Assembly (NCBI RefSeq): GCF_024979295.1
Contig: NZ_JANLCJ010000006.1
Coordinates: 186,001-250,000 of the forward strand
Direction: 5' to 3'
Source: Herbiconiux daphne
Lineage (GTDB): Bacteria; Actinomycetota; Actinomycetes; Actinomycetales; Microbacteriaceae
Length of the DNA stretch: 64,000 nucleotides
Shown: piece after piece, positions 34,496 through 43,811 of the stretch
Position numbering within the stretch: position 1 is the first letter of the stretch
Layout: each line of letters begins with the position of its first letter
The notes under the pieces: model-generated
Seen by the model: only the letters and a program-made list of their open reading frames with translations
Databases searched by the model: none
Told to the model about the DNA's origin: nothing
Made by a program: the position numbers and the translations under genes

Positions 34496-36403
34496 TCAGG
34501 AGTGGCCCGCGAGGGCGCGCCGGTTGGGCGCACCGGTCTTGCGCAGGATCGCGCCGACATGCTTTTCGACCGTCTTCACGGAGATGTCGAGGGCGGCGGC
34601 GATCTGCTTGTAGGGCAGGCCGTCTTCGACCAGGCTCCGCACCTCGCGTTCCCGCGCGGTGAGGTGGTCGGGGCCGTCGACGCCGGTCGAGCTCGTGAAC
34701 AGCTCGACGGTCATCAACGAGTCGCCGCGGGCCGCCGCCACCACGGCCCGGGCGAGCCCGGCGGCATCCACGTCGTGCTTCACGAAGCCGACGGCGCCGG
34801 CCTGGGCGGCTTCGCGCACGCCGTCGTCGGAGACCGTGTCGACTAGCAGCACCACCGCGGCGTCGCGGTCGATCGCCCGCAGATAGGAGGTCAGCCGCAC
34901 GCCGTCGATGTGCGGCATCCGCAGGTGGGTGAGCACGACGTGGGGGCGCAACAGGCGGTAGGCGTCGACCACCTGCGACGACTCGGCGATCTCGCCCACC
35001 ACCTGGATGTCGGGCTCGACGAGCGCGAGCATGCGCACGAGTCCGGCGCGCACCACGGGACTGTCGTGCACCACGAGCACGCGCCAGCGGGAGCGCGACG
35101 ATCCGTCGAGGTGGGTGGGCGCCTGGTAGGGCAGCTCGACGCGCAGCCGCGTGCCCCAGCCGGGTGTGGAGTCGACCTGCACCGAGCCGCCGAGATGCTG
35201 GGCGCGGGCGACGAGTCCGCGCAGGCCGAGCCCCGGGCCGGGACGGGGCCGGGAGGTCGCGCGCGGTCGTGTTGGGTGCGTCAGCTCGGTGATGTCGAAA
35301 CCGCGCCCGTCGTCGTCGATGAGCACGGCGATGCTCTCGTCGCCGTAGACCACCCCCACCCGGATGCTGCGGGCGCGCGCGTGCTCGAGCACGTTGGTCA
35401 GGGCCTCCTGGGTGATGCGGAAGAGCTGGCGCGCCGTCTCGGGCGCGAGCGCGCGCGGCTCGCCGATCACCACGAACCGGGTGGCCACGCCGGCGGTCGA
35501 CTCCACCCAGCCGAGCTCGAGGGCGATGGCCTCGCCGAGCGAGCGGCCGTCGAGCAGCGAGGGGCCGAGGCCGAGCACGGTGCGGCGGGTCTCGGTGAGG
35601 GCGGCGTTCGCGGCGCTGCGCGCCTGGGCGACGGCGGCGCGGGCGGACTCGGCGTCGGGGGCTGGCGGGGTGGCGGCATCCGGGGGCTGTGGGGCGGCGG
35701 CGTCCGGGGGCGGCGGGGTGGCGGCATCCGGGGGCTGTGGGGTGGCGGCATCCGGCAGCGTGGCGAGGGCGCGTTCGGCCGAGTCGAGGTGCAGCAGGAT
35801 GGCGGCGAGGCCGCGGCCCACGGTGTCGTGCACGTCGCGGACGACTCGCTCGCGCTCGCCGAGGGTCGCGGCCTCGCTGGCGCGTTCGGCCGCGAGGGCG
35901 TGCAGTCGGGCGTTGGTGATGGCGATCGCGGCGTGCGTGGCGAAGAGTTCGAGCAGGCCGCTGTCGGCGTCGGTGAAGCGGCGGTCGGGGTCGCGGCTGA
36001 ACACGACGCAGGTGCCGATGACGGCGCCGTTCCAGCGGATGGGCACCCCGATCACGCCGTGCAGCAGGTCGCGTTCGGGCGGCGCGATGTGGGCTCCGGG
36101 AACATCGGCATAGCGGTCGAAGATCACGGCGCTGCGCTGCCTCACCACGGCGCCGGTGACGCCCTCGTCGAGCGGGAAGGTCTGGCCCGACTGGCAGCCG
36201 ACGCCGAGGTCGACCTCTTTGCGGTAGGTGCCGGCCACCTCGTCGACGGTGCAGATCGATCCGCTCTCGCAGCCGAGCAGCTCCATCGTGTGGGTCAGGA
36301 TGCGTTCGAGCAGCGGCTCGAGCGCGAACTGCCCGGCCAGGTCGTTCGCCATCGCGGCGAGGGTGTCGACTTGGCGCCGCGCGTGTGACGCGTCTTGATC
36401 CAT
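34496..36403 (-). CDS. Fused GAF-histidine kinase-receiver-LuxR regulator
   Basis: 635 residues that join a complete NarL-type two-component pair in one chain. GAF spans about 20-165; HisKA_3 has its phospho-His in RDVHDTVG (His192); HATPase has the N-box TQEALTNVLEHA (about 331-342), DDDGRGFD and GLGLRGL; a receiver-like domain spans about 440-560; LuxR HTH spans about 580-630 (LTAREREVRS, YKQIAAALDISVKTVEKH). A Pro-Asp-Ala-Ala repeat (217-250) interrupts the region after the H-box. The receiver position that should be the phosphorylated Asp is His493 (VVLTHLRMP) and only one acidic residue remains in VVHDSP. Phosphotransfer to the receiver is therefore unlikely. It sits 107 bp upstream of the aldolase operon. 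Confidence 0.9.
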   Translation of the reverse strand: MDQDASHARRQVDTLAAMANDLAGQFALEPLLERILTHTMELLGCESGSICTVDEVAGTYRKEVDLGVGCQSGQTFPLDEGVTGAVVRQRSAVIFDRYADVPGAHIAPPERDLLHGVIGVPIRWNGAVIGTCVVFSRDPDRRFTDADSGLLELFATHAAIAITNARLHALAAERASEAATLGERERVVRDVHDTVGRGLAAILLHLDSAERALATLPDAATPQPPDAATPPPPDAAAPQPPDAATPPAPDAESARAAVAQARSAANAALTETRRTVLGLGPSLLDGRSLGEAIALELGWVESTAGVATRFVVIGEPRALAPETARQLFRITQEALTNVLEHARARSIRVGVVYGDESIAVLIDDDGRGFDITELTHPTRPRATSRPRPGPGLGLRGLVARAQHLGGSVQVDSTPGWGTRLRVELPYQAPTHLDGSSRSRWRVLVVHDSPVVRAGLVRMLALVEPDIQVVGEIAESSQVVDAYRLLRPHVVLTHLRMPHIDGVRLTSYLRAIDRDAAVVLLVDTVSDDGVREAAQAGAVGFVKHDVDAAGLARAVVAAARGDSLMTVELFTSSTGVDGPDHLTAREREVRSLVEDGLPYKQIAAALDISVKTVEKHVGAILRKTGAPNRRALAGHS

Positions 36404-36559
36404 GGTGAGACCTCGGGTTCCGCGGTGACCACGTCGTCGCCCGCACGCCTATTCTTCATCGGCGCGGTCGCGGGCACCAGGGGCCGCATGCGCGAGGTCG
36501 CGTCGGCGGGCGGGTCGCGAATAGGCTGATGGCAGCGTCCGCATGCTCCCGGGGCGCTA
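36404..36559. promoter_or_regulatory. Divergent promoter region, kinase fusion and crcB
   Basis: GAATAGGC occurs here on both strands (GCCTATTC at 36447-36454 and GAATAGGC at 36519-36526), suggesting two divergent -10 elements of similar sequence. The plus-strand copy would start a transcript just upstream of the fluoride aptamer. No other gene is seen. Confidence 0.4.
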
Positions 36560-36628
36560 CGGCGGTGGGGCTCACCGTAACCAACCTCGGCCAGGCCGCA
36601 TGCGGCGGCCGACAACAGTCCCTATCTC
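36560..36628 (+). ncRNA. Fluoride riboswitch (crcB motif)
   Basis: GGCGGTGGGGCTCACC then GTAACC matches the conserved 5' half of the fluoride aptamer (GGNGAUGGNGUUCNCC, NUAACC) with two changes. P1 is CGGTG/CACCG, and its loop GGGCT can pair with AGTCC at 36617-36621 as the aptamer pseudoknot. P2 is TCGGCC/GGCCGA around a self-complementary loop. The 3' end TCCCTAT resembles the conserved CUCCUAC. It lies 44 bases upstream of crcB, the expected target. The 3' bases 36621-36628 (CCTATCTC) are also complementary to GAGATAGG at 36658-36665, which overlaps the ribosome-binding site, indicating translational control. Confidence 0.82.
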
Positions 36629-36671
36629 AAGAGTTCTGCGTGCCCACGGCGCGCCCGGAGATAGGAGCCCG

Positions 36672-37250
36672 ATGAACAGCCCAGACCCGAACGCCGAACT
36701 ACCCATGGACAGCGACGTCGAGGAGCTCGGCGCCGGCGAGGGGTCGTCGCCTGGGTCGTCGGCCGGTGCTCTGTCGCCCGGGGCGTTGTCGCCCGGGGTG
36801 GCGCCGCCTGCGCCGGCGGGGTCGCGGCCGGCGCACCTCCGGCCGGCCTACCTCGCGCTCGTCGCCCTGGGCGGTGCGATCGGCACGGGCCTCCGCGAGG
36901 CCATCTCGCTGGCCACGCCCGCGCTCGGCGGATTCCCGATCGCGATCTTCGGCATCAACGTGGTGGGCGCCTTCGTGCTCGGCGCGTTGCTCGAGGCGCT
37001 CGCCCTCCGCGGCCCCGACGAGGGTCGGCGTCGGCGCATCCGGTTGTTCGTGGGCACCGGGGTGCTCGGCGGTTTCACGACCTACAGTGCCCTCGCCACC
37101 GACACCGCCCTCCTGCTCGGCGACGGCAGCGCCGCACCCGCGGCGCTCTACGCCGGCCTCACCGTGGTGCTCGGCGCGATCGCGACCTGGGGTGGAATCG
37201 CCCTCGGCATGCGGTGGGGCCGGGAACGGCAGCGGGGGGTGGCCTCATGA
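36672..37250 (+). CDS. crcB: Fluoride exporter CrcB/FluC, first subunit
   Basis: 192 residues. A 60-residue Ser/Pro/Gly-rich N-terminus precedes four membrane segments with the Fluc motifs LGGAIGTGLRE, GINVVGAFVLGAL and GVLGGFTTYSALATD. Fluc channels export F- as antiparallel dimers, and two-gene systems form heterodimers. The ATG at 36672 follows AGGAG, which is the element masked by the riboswitch stem. The stop overlaps the second crcB (ATGA). Confidence 0.92.
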   Translation: MNSPDPNAELPMDSDVEELGAGEGSSPGSSAGALSPGALSPGVAPPAPAGSRPAHLRPAYLALVALGGAIGTGLREAISLATPALGGFPIAIFGINVVGAFVLGALLEALALRGPDEGRRRRIRLFVGTGVLGGFTTYSALATDTALLLGDGSAAPAALYAGLTVVLGAIATWGGIALGMRWGRERQRGVAS

Positions 37251-37624
37251 CCCCCCTCGTGTTCGTCGCGCTCGCCGCGGCCGGGGGCGTCGGGGCCGCG
37301 ACCCGCTTCTTCGTCGACGGCGCGGTCAAGGCGCGCATCCGGTGGCCCTACCCAGTCGGCACCACGATCATCAACGTCTCGGGGTCACTGCTGCTCGGAT
37401 TCGTCACGGGCGTGGCGCTCGGCCACCTGGTGGGGGTGGAGTGGCAGCTCGTGCTCGGCACCGGATTCCTCGGCGGATACACCACTTTCAGCACCGCGAG
37501 CTTCGAGACCGTTCGCCTGCTGCAGACCGGCCGCCCCTGGGCGGCGCTCGCCAACGGCGTCGGCATGCTCGTGGCATCCGTGGCAGCCGCGACCCTCGGC
37601 CTCTGGCTCGCCTCCCTGCTCTGA
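37247..37624 (+). CDS. crcB: Fluoride exporter CrcB/FluC, second subunit
   Basis: 125 residues with four membrane segments. GGVGAATRFFVDG, IINVSGSLLLGF and GFLGGYTTFSTASFE carry the Asn, Phe and Thr/Ser residues of the fluoride pore and the central sodium site. Start overlaps the first crcB stop, as expected for heterodimer partners. Confidence 0.93.
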   Translation: MTPLVFVALAAAGGVGAATRFFVDGAVKARIRWPYPVGTTIINVSGSLLLGFVTGVALGHLVGVEWQLVLGTGFLGGYTTFSTASFETVRLLQTGRPWAALANGVGMLVASVAAATLGLWLASLL

Positions 37625-38412
37625 CCGACCTCGAGGCGTGCTGCCGCGCTGCCCCGCTCACGTCTTGGCGTGCGGCCGCGCCGCACCTGCCCTGGGCAAC
37701 GGCTTCGGGCGAACCTCCGCGCACTCACCCCGCCCTGCGGGCCGCCTAGCGCGACGTCCTCCCGTACGCGCACGCGTCAGCGCGACGCGCCCGCCCAGGG
37801 CGCGCCGTCGGGGCGGGGCAGTGGTCGCCCGCCGGCCCGGCGTCGGGCGTGCCGCCATGCTGACCCTGCCTCAGGCACCGGCCCCGGTCGAACCTCTGCC
37901 CACTCACCCCGCTATTCAGGCCGGTTCGTGCGACGTCCTCCCGTAGGCGCAGGCGTCAGCACGACGCGCCCGCCCCGGGGCGCTCCGTCGGAGGTGGGCG
38001 GCGGGCGCCCGCCCGGCCCGGCGTCGGGGCGTGCTGCCGCGCCGAGCCCGGCCCGGGCGACCGCTTCGGGCGAACCTCCGCGCACTCACCCCGCCATGCG
38101 GGCGGCCTGGCGCGACGTCCTCCCGTACACGGGCGTCGGCGCGACGCGCCCGCCCCGCCGTCGGGGCGTGCTGCCGAGCCGCCCCTGCCCAGGGCACTGG
38201 CTTCAGGCGAACCTCCGCGCACTCGCCGGGCTATTCGGGCCACCTGGCGCGACGTCCTCCCGTACGCGGAGCGTCAGCGCGACGCGCCCGACCCGCCGTC
38301 GGGGTGTGCTGCCGACCCGCCCCTGACCCGGGCGACCGCTTCGGGCGAACCTCCGCGCACTCGCCCAGCTATTCGGGGCGGGTGTCGCGACGTCCTCCCG
38401 AGGGCGCGGGCG
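37625..38412. repeat. Non-coding tandem repeat field, five units
   Basis: This 788-bp gene-free region between crcB and the MFS gene contains five imperfect units. The marker CGAACCTCCGCGCACTC starts at 37710, 37889, 38071, 38208 and 38346 (periods 179, 182, 137 and 138), and CGACGTCCTCCCG follows each by about 40 bases. Intervening elements such as GTCGGGGCGTGCTGCC also recur. Copies fall in different reading frames, so it does not encode a repeat protein. Unequal periods and absence of uniform spacers exclude CRISPR. Confidence 0.85.
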
Positions 38413-39792
38413 TCAGCGCGACGCGACCGCGCCGGGGCGCGACGTCGGGGCGGGGCGGCGGTCGCCGCGCACGCCGAGCATGAGCAGCAGGCCCACGAGC
38501 AGCACGAGCACGATGCCGAGGATGCCCCAGTACTGCACGTTCGCGTCCGGCCCGCCGATGGCCGCGCCGATGCCGATGAAGAGGGTGAACATGGCCGGGG
38601 CCAGGAACGTGGCGGCCTTGCCCGTAGTGGCGTAGAGGCCGAAGATCTCGCCGTTGCGGCCCTCGGGGATGCGGCGCGCGAGGAACGACCGGCTCGCCGA
38701 CTGCGCGGGGCCCACGAAGGCGCAGAGCGCGAGGCCGAAGGTCCAGAACACGGCCTGGCCTCCGTCGTGCAGCACGAACACCGCCAGCCCGCACACCACG
38801 AGCCCGATCAGCGCCGCCACGATGACGGGCTTGGCCCCGAACCGGTCGTCGAGCAGACCGACCAGGATGGTCGACACCCCGGCCACCACGTTCGCCGCGA
38901 TCGCGAAGATGATGACCTGGCCCGACGAGAACCCGAACGAACCCGCCGCGAGCACACCGCCGAACGTGAACACACCGGTCAGCCCGTCGCGGAACACGGC
39001 GCTCGCCAGCAGGAAGTACGCGGTCTGCCGATCGCTCCTGAACAGCGACCGGATGTCGCGGAACAGCACCCGATACGACTCGACGATGCCGATGCGCACC
39101 GCCGCTCCCGACCGCTGATCGGGCGAGCGGTACTCCGGCACCGACAGCAGCACGGGCAGCGCGAACAGCCCGAACCAGATGGCCGACACCAGCACGGTCA
39201 CCCGCACCGGCAGTCCGTCGCTCGCCGGCACGCCGAACAACGCGGTGCCGCCGATGGGCTCGATGAAGCCGAAATACACCACGAGCAGCAGCACGATGCC
39301 GCCCACGTAGCCCATGCCCCAGCCGAAGCCCGAGACCTTGCCGATGGTGGCCGGCGTCGACACCTGGGTGATCATGGCGTTGTAGTTCACCGTGGCGAAC
39401 TCGTAGAAGATGGTGCCGGCCGCGAGCAGGAACAACCCGAGCCAGAGGTAGCCCGGGTCGGGCGCCACGAAGAACATCAGCGCCGAGATGAGCACCACGA
39501 TGTAGGTGTTCACACCCAGCCAGAGCTTACGGCGCCCACGGCGGTCGGAACGCTGCCCGGTGATCGGCGCGAGCAGAGCCACCAGCACGCCCGCGATGGT
39601 CATGGCTATGCCGAGCTGGGCCGAGACGGCGGTCTCGCCGCCGAACGAATCGCTCGTGAGATAGACCGTGAACACGAAGGTCGTGATGACCGCGTTGAAC
39701 GAGGCCGAACCCCAGTCCCACAGACCCCAGGCGAGCACGTGCCGGCGCAGCGGTGAGGGGGTCGAGGCGGTGGGCGTCGGGCCGTCGGTCAT
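38413..39792 (-). CDS. MFS transporter, UMF1/Atg22-like
   Basis: 459 residues with about twelve membrane segments. The start LAWGLWDWGSASFNAVITTF matches the UMF1 (Atg22-like) branch of the MFS, and GQRSDRRGRRKLWLG is the MFS loop 2-3 motif. Substrates of bacterial UMF1 proteins are largely unknown. The ATG at 39792 excludes a Cys-rich upstream extension without a ribosome-binding site. The C-terminus runs into the end of the repeat field. Confidence 0.85.
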   Translation of the reverse strand: MTDGPTPTASTPSPLRRHVLAWGLWDWGSASFNAVITTFVFTVYLTSDSFGGETAVSAQLGIAMTIAGVLVALLAPITGQRSDRRGRRKLWLGVNTYIVVLISALMFFVAPDPGYLWLGLFLLAAGTIFYEFATVNYNAMITQVSTPATIGKVSGFGWGMGYVGGIVLLLVVYFGFIEPIGGTALFGVPASDGLPVRVTVLVSAIWFGLFALPVLLSVPEYRSPDQRSGAAVRIGIVESYRVLFRDIRSLFRSDRQTAYFLLASAVFRDGLTGVFTFGGVLAAGSFGFSSGQVIIFAIAANVVAGVSTILVGLLDDRFGAKPVIVAALIGLVVCGLAVFVLHDGGQAVFWTFGLALCAFVGPAQSASRSFLARRIPEGRNGEIFGLYATTGKAATFLAPAMFTLFIGIGAAIGGPDANVQYWGILGIVLVLLVGLLLMLGVRGDRRPAPTSRPGAVASR

Positions 39793-39937
39793 GCAGCCAC
39801 AGTAACGGCAGCGGGTGAACAATCGGCGCCGCGCCGGGCCCGCATCCGCGCCGAATTACTCACGACGCTTCCTGCCCTCCGCTGCTTATGATGAGCAAAA
39901 CTCACGCCCACATCCCGCACGAGAGAACGGAGACGCC

Positions 39938-40318
39938 ATGCACGCCATCATCGAGACCACCGTCGGCTTCGACGCGCGCGGCCGAGAGGGCGCGACCGTG
40001 CTCTCCATCGGGTTCCGGATGCCGCTCGACGCGGCCGACGGCACCGCCGAGTTGCTCGCCACCCTCCACCGCAACGGGCGCGAGCTCGTGGCCACGACCG
40101 GGGCCGAGCACGGCGACATCCGGGTCGACCGTCGCGGCGCCGATCGCGACGGGCTCGGTCACTACCGGGCCAGGGTACTGGGCGTGCGGGCGCTGGCGCC
40201 GGGCGTCTACGGCCTGCGAGTTCGCCGGAACGGCGAGGTAGTGGCCCGGATTCCGTTCGAGATCGCTCACAGCGGAGCGCTGCGGGCCGCGGGAGACGCG
40301 ATCATAGCCCGCTCATAG
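39938..40318 (+). CDS. Hypothetical protein, 126 residues
   Basis: Starts at an ATG with CGGAG seven bases upstream (MHAIIETTVGFDARGREG). The sequence alternates short hydrophobic strands and charged turns, suggesting a small beta-sandwich (for example VYGLRVRRNGEVVARIPFEI). No signal peptide, membrane helix or recognised motif. Divergent from the MFS gene and followed by the protease gene. Confidence 0.6.
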   Translation: MHAIIETTVGFDARGREGATVLSIGFRMPLDAADGTAELLATLHRNGRELVATTGAEHGDIRVDRRGADRDGLGHYRARVLGVRALAPGVYGLRVRRNGEVVARIPFEIAHSGALRAAGDAIIARS

Positions 40319-40414
40319 CCAACGCCCAGCGAGCCCTTGACTGGGGGAGTTGCAATGGATGGGTCGCACCGCGTCAGCCAGGCGCATCCGCGGCCCCTAT
40401 TCCAAGGACTCACC

Positions 40415-41746
40415 ATGATCGACTTCTCCGAGGCTCCCGCCGGGAGCCCCTCGCAACCAGCCCCCGCTGCCTCCTCCGCCTTCACCCGGCCCGGCTCCCG
40501 TCGGCGTCGCACCGGCCTCATCGCCGGCGTCGCCGGACTCGCCCTCGTCGCCGCCCTCGGAGCGAGCGGCACCGCCGCCTTCGCCACCACGCAGGCCGCC
40601 TCGGCCCTGGCCGGCACCGGCACCGGCGACTCGTCCGCCGTCACCGACGTCACCGGGGGCCTGCCCTCGACCGGCTACTCGTTCGGCTCGGGGTCGGGCG
40701 TCACGCCCTACGGCTACGGCTACGGCTCGGGTTCCGGCTCATCGTCGCCCTACGGCTATGGCTATGGCTCGGGCGGCTCGGGCTCCTCCGGCTCAGGCTC
40801 CTCCGGCTCAGCCTCGGGCTCCACCGCCACCGACGCCGTCCCGGCAACCGCCGCCCAGACCTCCGGGGTGGTCACCATCGACACCGTGCTCGCCTACCAG
40901 AACGCGGCCGCCGCCGGCACGGGCATCATCCTCACCTCCGACGGGCTGATCCTCACCAACAACCACGTCGTCGAGGGCTCGACCAGCATCCAGGTCACCG
41001 ACGAGTCGACCGGCGAGGCCTACACCGCGACCGTGGTCGGAACCGACGCCACCCACGACGTCGCCCTCCTGCAGCTGCAGAACGCCGAGGGCCTCACCCC
41101 CGCCTCGATCGAGTCCGCCGACCCGGCCACCACCGGCGACGCGGTCACCGCCGTCGGCAACGCCGAGGGCACGGGCGACCTCGTGGCGGCATCCGGAACC
41201 GTCGTCGCCACCGACCAGCCCGTCACCACCCAGGCCGAGGGCAGCGTGGCCGGCGAGACCCTCACCGGCATGCTGCAGGTCGACGCCGACATCGTCTCGG
41301 GCGACTCGGGCGGCCCGCTGCTCGACGCCGACGGCGACGTGGTGGGCATCGACACCGCTGCGTCGTCGGGCTCGGCCCAGATCGTCGGGTTCGCCATCCC
41401 CATCGCCACGGCGCTCGACATCGCGGCGCAGATCGAGCAGGGGCAGGAGACCGACACCATCGAGATCGGCTACCCGGGCTTCCTCGGCATCCAGGTCGCG
41501 TCGAACGCCACCGTGGCCGGAGCGGGCGTCGCCGGCGTGATCGACGGCACACCCGCAGCGGATGCCGGCCTCGCCGCCGGTGACGTGATCACCGCCGTGA
41601 ATGGCACGGCGGTGACCTCCGGCAGCCAGCTGTCGGCCGTGCTCGGCGCCATGGAACCGCGCGAGCAGGTGTCGCTCAGCTGGACCACCTCGGCCGGATC
41701 CGCCGCCTCGGCCACCGTCACCCTGGTCGACGGCCCCGCGGCCTGA
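40415..41746 (+). CDS. HtrA/DegP-like trypsin-family protease with PDZ domain
   Basis: 443 residues from ATG 40415 (AAGGA six bases upstream); an ATG at 40355 with GGGGAG upstream would add 20 residues. A short cytoplasmic part and one membrane helix (GLIAGVAGLALVAALGASG) lead to a Gly/Ser/Tyr linker with YGYGYGSGSG repeats. The protease domain holds the triad LTNNHVVEG (His), THDVALLQL (Asp) and GDSGGPLLD (Ser). A C-terminal PDZ domain begins near GFLGIQVAS, with AADAGLAAGDVITAVNG. It should act outside the membrane in protein quality control. Confidence 0.9.
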   Translation: MIDFSEAPAGSPSQPAPAASSAFTRPGSRRRRTGLIAGVAGLALVAALGASGTAAFATTQAASALAGTGTGDSSAVTDVTGGLPSTGYSFGSGSGVTPYGYGYGSGSGSSSPYGYGYGSGGSGSSGSGSSGSASGSTATDAVPATAAQTSGVVTIDTVLAYQNAAAAGTGIILTSDGLILTNNHVVEGSTSIQVTDESTGEAYTATVVGTDATHDVALLQLQNAEGLTPASIESADPATTGDAVTAVGNAEGTGDLVAASGTVVATDQPVTTQAEGSVAGETLTGMLQVDADIVSGDSGGPLLDADGDVVGIDTAASSGSAQIVGFAIPIATALDIAAQIEQGQETDTIEIGYPGFLGIQVASNATVAGAGVAGVIDGTPAADAGLAAGDVITAVNGTAVTSGSQLSAVLGAMEPREQVSLSWTTSAGSAASATVTLVDGPAA

Positions 41747-41796
41747 TCGGGTTCGGCTGTTCTCCTTCCGCGTGGAATAGAGGAGCGAAGCTGAGA

Positions 41797-41817
41797 GTTG
41801 AGCCATAGTGACTCAAG
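41797..41817 (+). promoter_or_regulatory. HAIR operator 1 upstream of dnaK
   Basis: GTTGAGC-CATAGTG-ACTCAAG fits the HspR-associated inverted repeat CTTGAGT-N7-ACTCAAG with a perfect right half. HspR with DnaK as corepressor binds this element. Confidence 0.8.
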
Positions 41818-41859
41818 TTTTTCAGACAGGACTTGACGGCGATGCCGCCGGATGGAAAA

Positions 41860-41880
41860 CTTGAAGTCACAAGGCTCAAG
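41860..41880 (+). promoter_or_regulatory. HAIR operator 2 upstream of dnaK
   Basis: CTTGAAG-TCACAAG-GCTCAAG keeps the CTTGA...TCAAG ends and 7-7-7 spacing of the HAIR element. It lies just before TTGACA (41883-41888) and 43 bases downstream of the first operator, so both can block the dnaK promoter. Confidence 0.8.
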
Positions 41881-41933
41881 TCTTGACAAGCTTCGTACTA
41901 CCAGAACATCCACAACAGAAGGAGAACAGCCGA

Positions 41934-43808
41934 ATGGCTCGTGCAGTAGGTATCGACCTCGGAACCACCAACTCGGTGGTCGCCGTGCTCGAGGGCGGGG
42001 AGCCCGCCGTCATCGCGAACGCGGAAGGATTCCGCACCACGCCGTCAGTGGTCGCATTCACCAAAGACGGAGAGGTTCTCGTCGGAGAGACCGCCAAGCG
42101 TCAGGCCGTCACCAACGTCGACCGCACCATCTCCAGTGTCAAGCGCCACATCGGCACGAACTGGACCGCCGACATCGACGGCAAGAAGTACACCCCGCAG
42201 GAGATCTCGGCCCGCATCCTGGGCAAGCTCAAGCGCGACGCCGAGAGCTACCTGGGCGACGCGGTGACCGACGCGGTCATCACCGTTCCCGCCTACTTCA
42301 ACGACTCCGAGCGTCAGGCCACGAAGGAGGCCGGCGAGATCGCGGGCCTCAACGTGCTGCGCATCATCAACGAGCCCACCGCTGCGGCTCTCGCCTACGG
42401 CCTCGACAAGGGCAAGGAAGACGAGCTCATCCTGGTCTTCGACCTCGGTGGAGGCACGTTCGACGTCTCGCTGCTCGAAGTGGGCAAAGACGACGACTTC
42501 TCCACCATCCAGGTGCGTGCCACCGCCGGTGACAACCGGCTCGGCGGCGACGACTGGGACCAGCGGGTCGTCGACTACCTGATCAAGAACTTCAAAGACA
42601 CCACCGGTGTCGACGTGTCGAAGGACAAGATCGCCCTGCAGCGCCTCAAGGAGGCCGCCGAGCAGGCCAAGAAGGAGCTCTCGTCGGGCATGTCGGCCAG
42701 CATCACGCTGCCCTACCTGTCGCTGACCGAGAACGGCCCGGCCAACCTCGACGTCACCCTCACGCGCGCCAAGTTCGAAGAGCTCACGCAAGACCTGCTG
42801 GCTCGCACCGAGAAGCCCTTCAAAGACGTCATCGCCGAGGCGGGCGTGTCGGTCAACGACATCGCACACGTCGTGCTGGTGGGTGGATCGACCCGTATGC
42901 CGGCCGTCGTCGAGCTCGTGAAGAAGCTCACCGGTGGCAAGGAGCCCAACAAGGGCGTCAACCCCGATGAGGTCGTCGCCGTGGGCGCCGCCCTGCAGGC
43001 GGGCGTGCTGCGCGGCGAGCGCAAAGACGTGCTGCTCATTGACGTGACCCCCCTGTCGCTCGGCATCGAGACCAAGGGTGGCATCATGACCAAGCTCATC
43101 GAGCGCAACACGGCCATCCCCACCAAGCGCAGCGAGACCTTCACGACCGCCGACGACAACCAGCCGTCGGTCGCCATCCAGGTGTTCCAGGGCGAGCGTG
43201 AGTTCACCCGCGACAACAAGAACCTCGGAACGTTCGAGCTCACCGGCATCGCGCCGGCCCCCCGCGGCATCCCGCAGGTCGAGGTGACCTTCGACATCGA
43301 CGCCAACGGCATCGTGCACGTGTCGGCGAAAGACAAGGGCACCGGCAAGGAGCAGTCGATGACCATCACCGGCGGCTCGTCGCTGCCGAAGGAAGACATC
43401 GACCGCATGGTGCGCGAGGCCGAGGAGCACGCGGCCGAAGACAAGAAGCGCCGTGAGGCCGCCGAGGTGCGCAACCAGGCCGAGACGCTCGCGTACTCGA
43501 CCGATAAGCTCATCAAAGACAACGCCGACAAGCTGCCCGACGACGTGAAGTCCGACGTGCAGGCCGACGTCGACGCTCTGAAGTCCGCCCTCGCGGGTGA
43601 AGACGACGACGCCGTGAAGACCGCGTTCGACAAGCTCAACGAGAGCCAGCAGAAGCTCGGCCAGGCCATCTATGCTTCTGCTCAGGCAGATGCTGCGGCG
43701 CCCGGTGCGGGCGAGCAGGGTGAGCCCACCGAGTCGACGCAGCCCTCCGACGACGACGTCGTCGACGCCGAGGTCGTCGAAGACGAAGACGAGCCGAAGG
43801 ACAAGTAA
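41934..43808 (+). CDS. dnaK: Hsp70 chaperone DnaK
   Basis: 624 residues. The ATPase domain shows [50 protein letters not shown] and [11 protein letters not shown]; the linker and substrate-binding domain follow [14 protein letters not shown]. The acidic C-terminus ([14 protein letters not shown]) is typical. AGAAGGAG lies upstream of the ATG. It folds client proteins with DnaJ and GrpE and in actinomycetes also serves as HspR corepressor. First gene of the operon, under two HAIR sites. Confidence 0.98.
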   Translation: MARAVGIDLGTTNSVVAVLEGGEPAVIANAEGFRTTPSVVAFTKDGEVLVGETAKRQAVTNVDRTISSVKRHIGTNWTADIDGKKYTPQEISARILGKLKRDAESYLGDAVTDAVITVPAYFNDSERQATKEAGEIAGLNVLRIINEPTAAALAYGLDKGKEDELILVFDLGGGTFDVSLLEVGKDDDFSTIQVRATAGDNRLGGDDWDQRVVDYLIKNFKDTTGVDVSKDKIALQRLKEAAEQAKKELSSGMSASITLPYLSLTENGPANLDVTLTRAKFEELTQDLLARTEKPFKDVIAEAGVSVNDIAHVVLVGGSTRMPAVVELVKKLTGGKEPNKGVNPDEVVAVGAALQAGVLRGERKDVLLIDVTPLSLGIETKGGIMTKLIERNTAIPTKRSETFTTADDNQPSVAIQVFQGEREFTRDNKNLGTFELTGIAPAPRGIPQVEVTFDIDANGIVHVSAKDKGTGKEQSMTITGGSSLPKEDIDRMVREAEEHAAEDKKRREAAEVRNQAETLAYSTDKLIKDNADKLPDDVKSDVQADVDALKSALAGEDDDAVKTAFDKLNESQQKLGQAIYASAQADAAAPGAGEQGEPTESTQPSDDDVVDAEVVEDEDEPKDK

Positions 43809-43811
43809 TCC

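Noticed and set aside
36521-36535. GGCTGATGGCAGC as the 3' conserved part of a fluoride aptamer
   Set aside because: It precedes rather than follows the aptamer stems; it more likely overlaps the promoter -10 region.
37670-38326. Plus-strand repeat protein in the tandem repeat field
   Set aside because: Successive repeat copies fall in different frames and there is no ribosome-binding site, so the frame is fortuitous.
37625-38412. CRISPR array
   Set aside because: Repeat periods vary (179, 182, 137, 138), conserved blocks are too long and internally related, and no cas genes are nearby.
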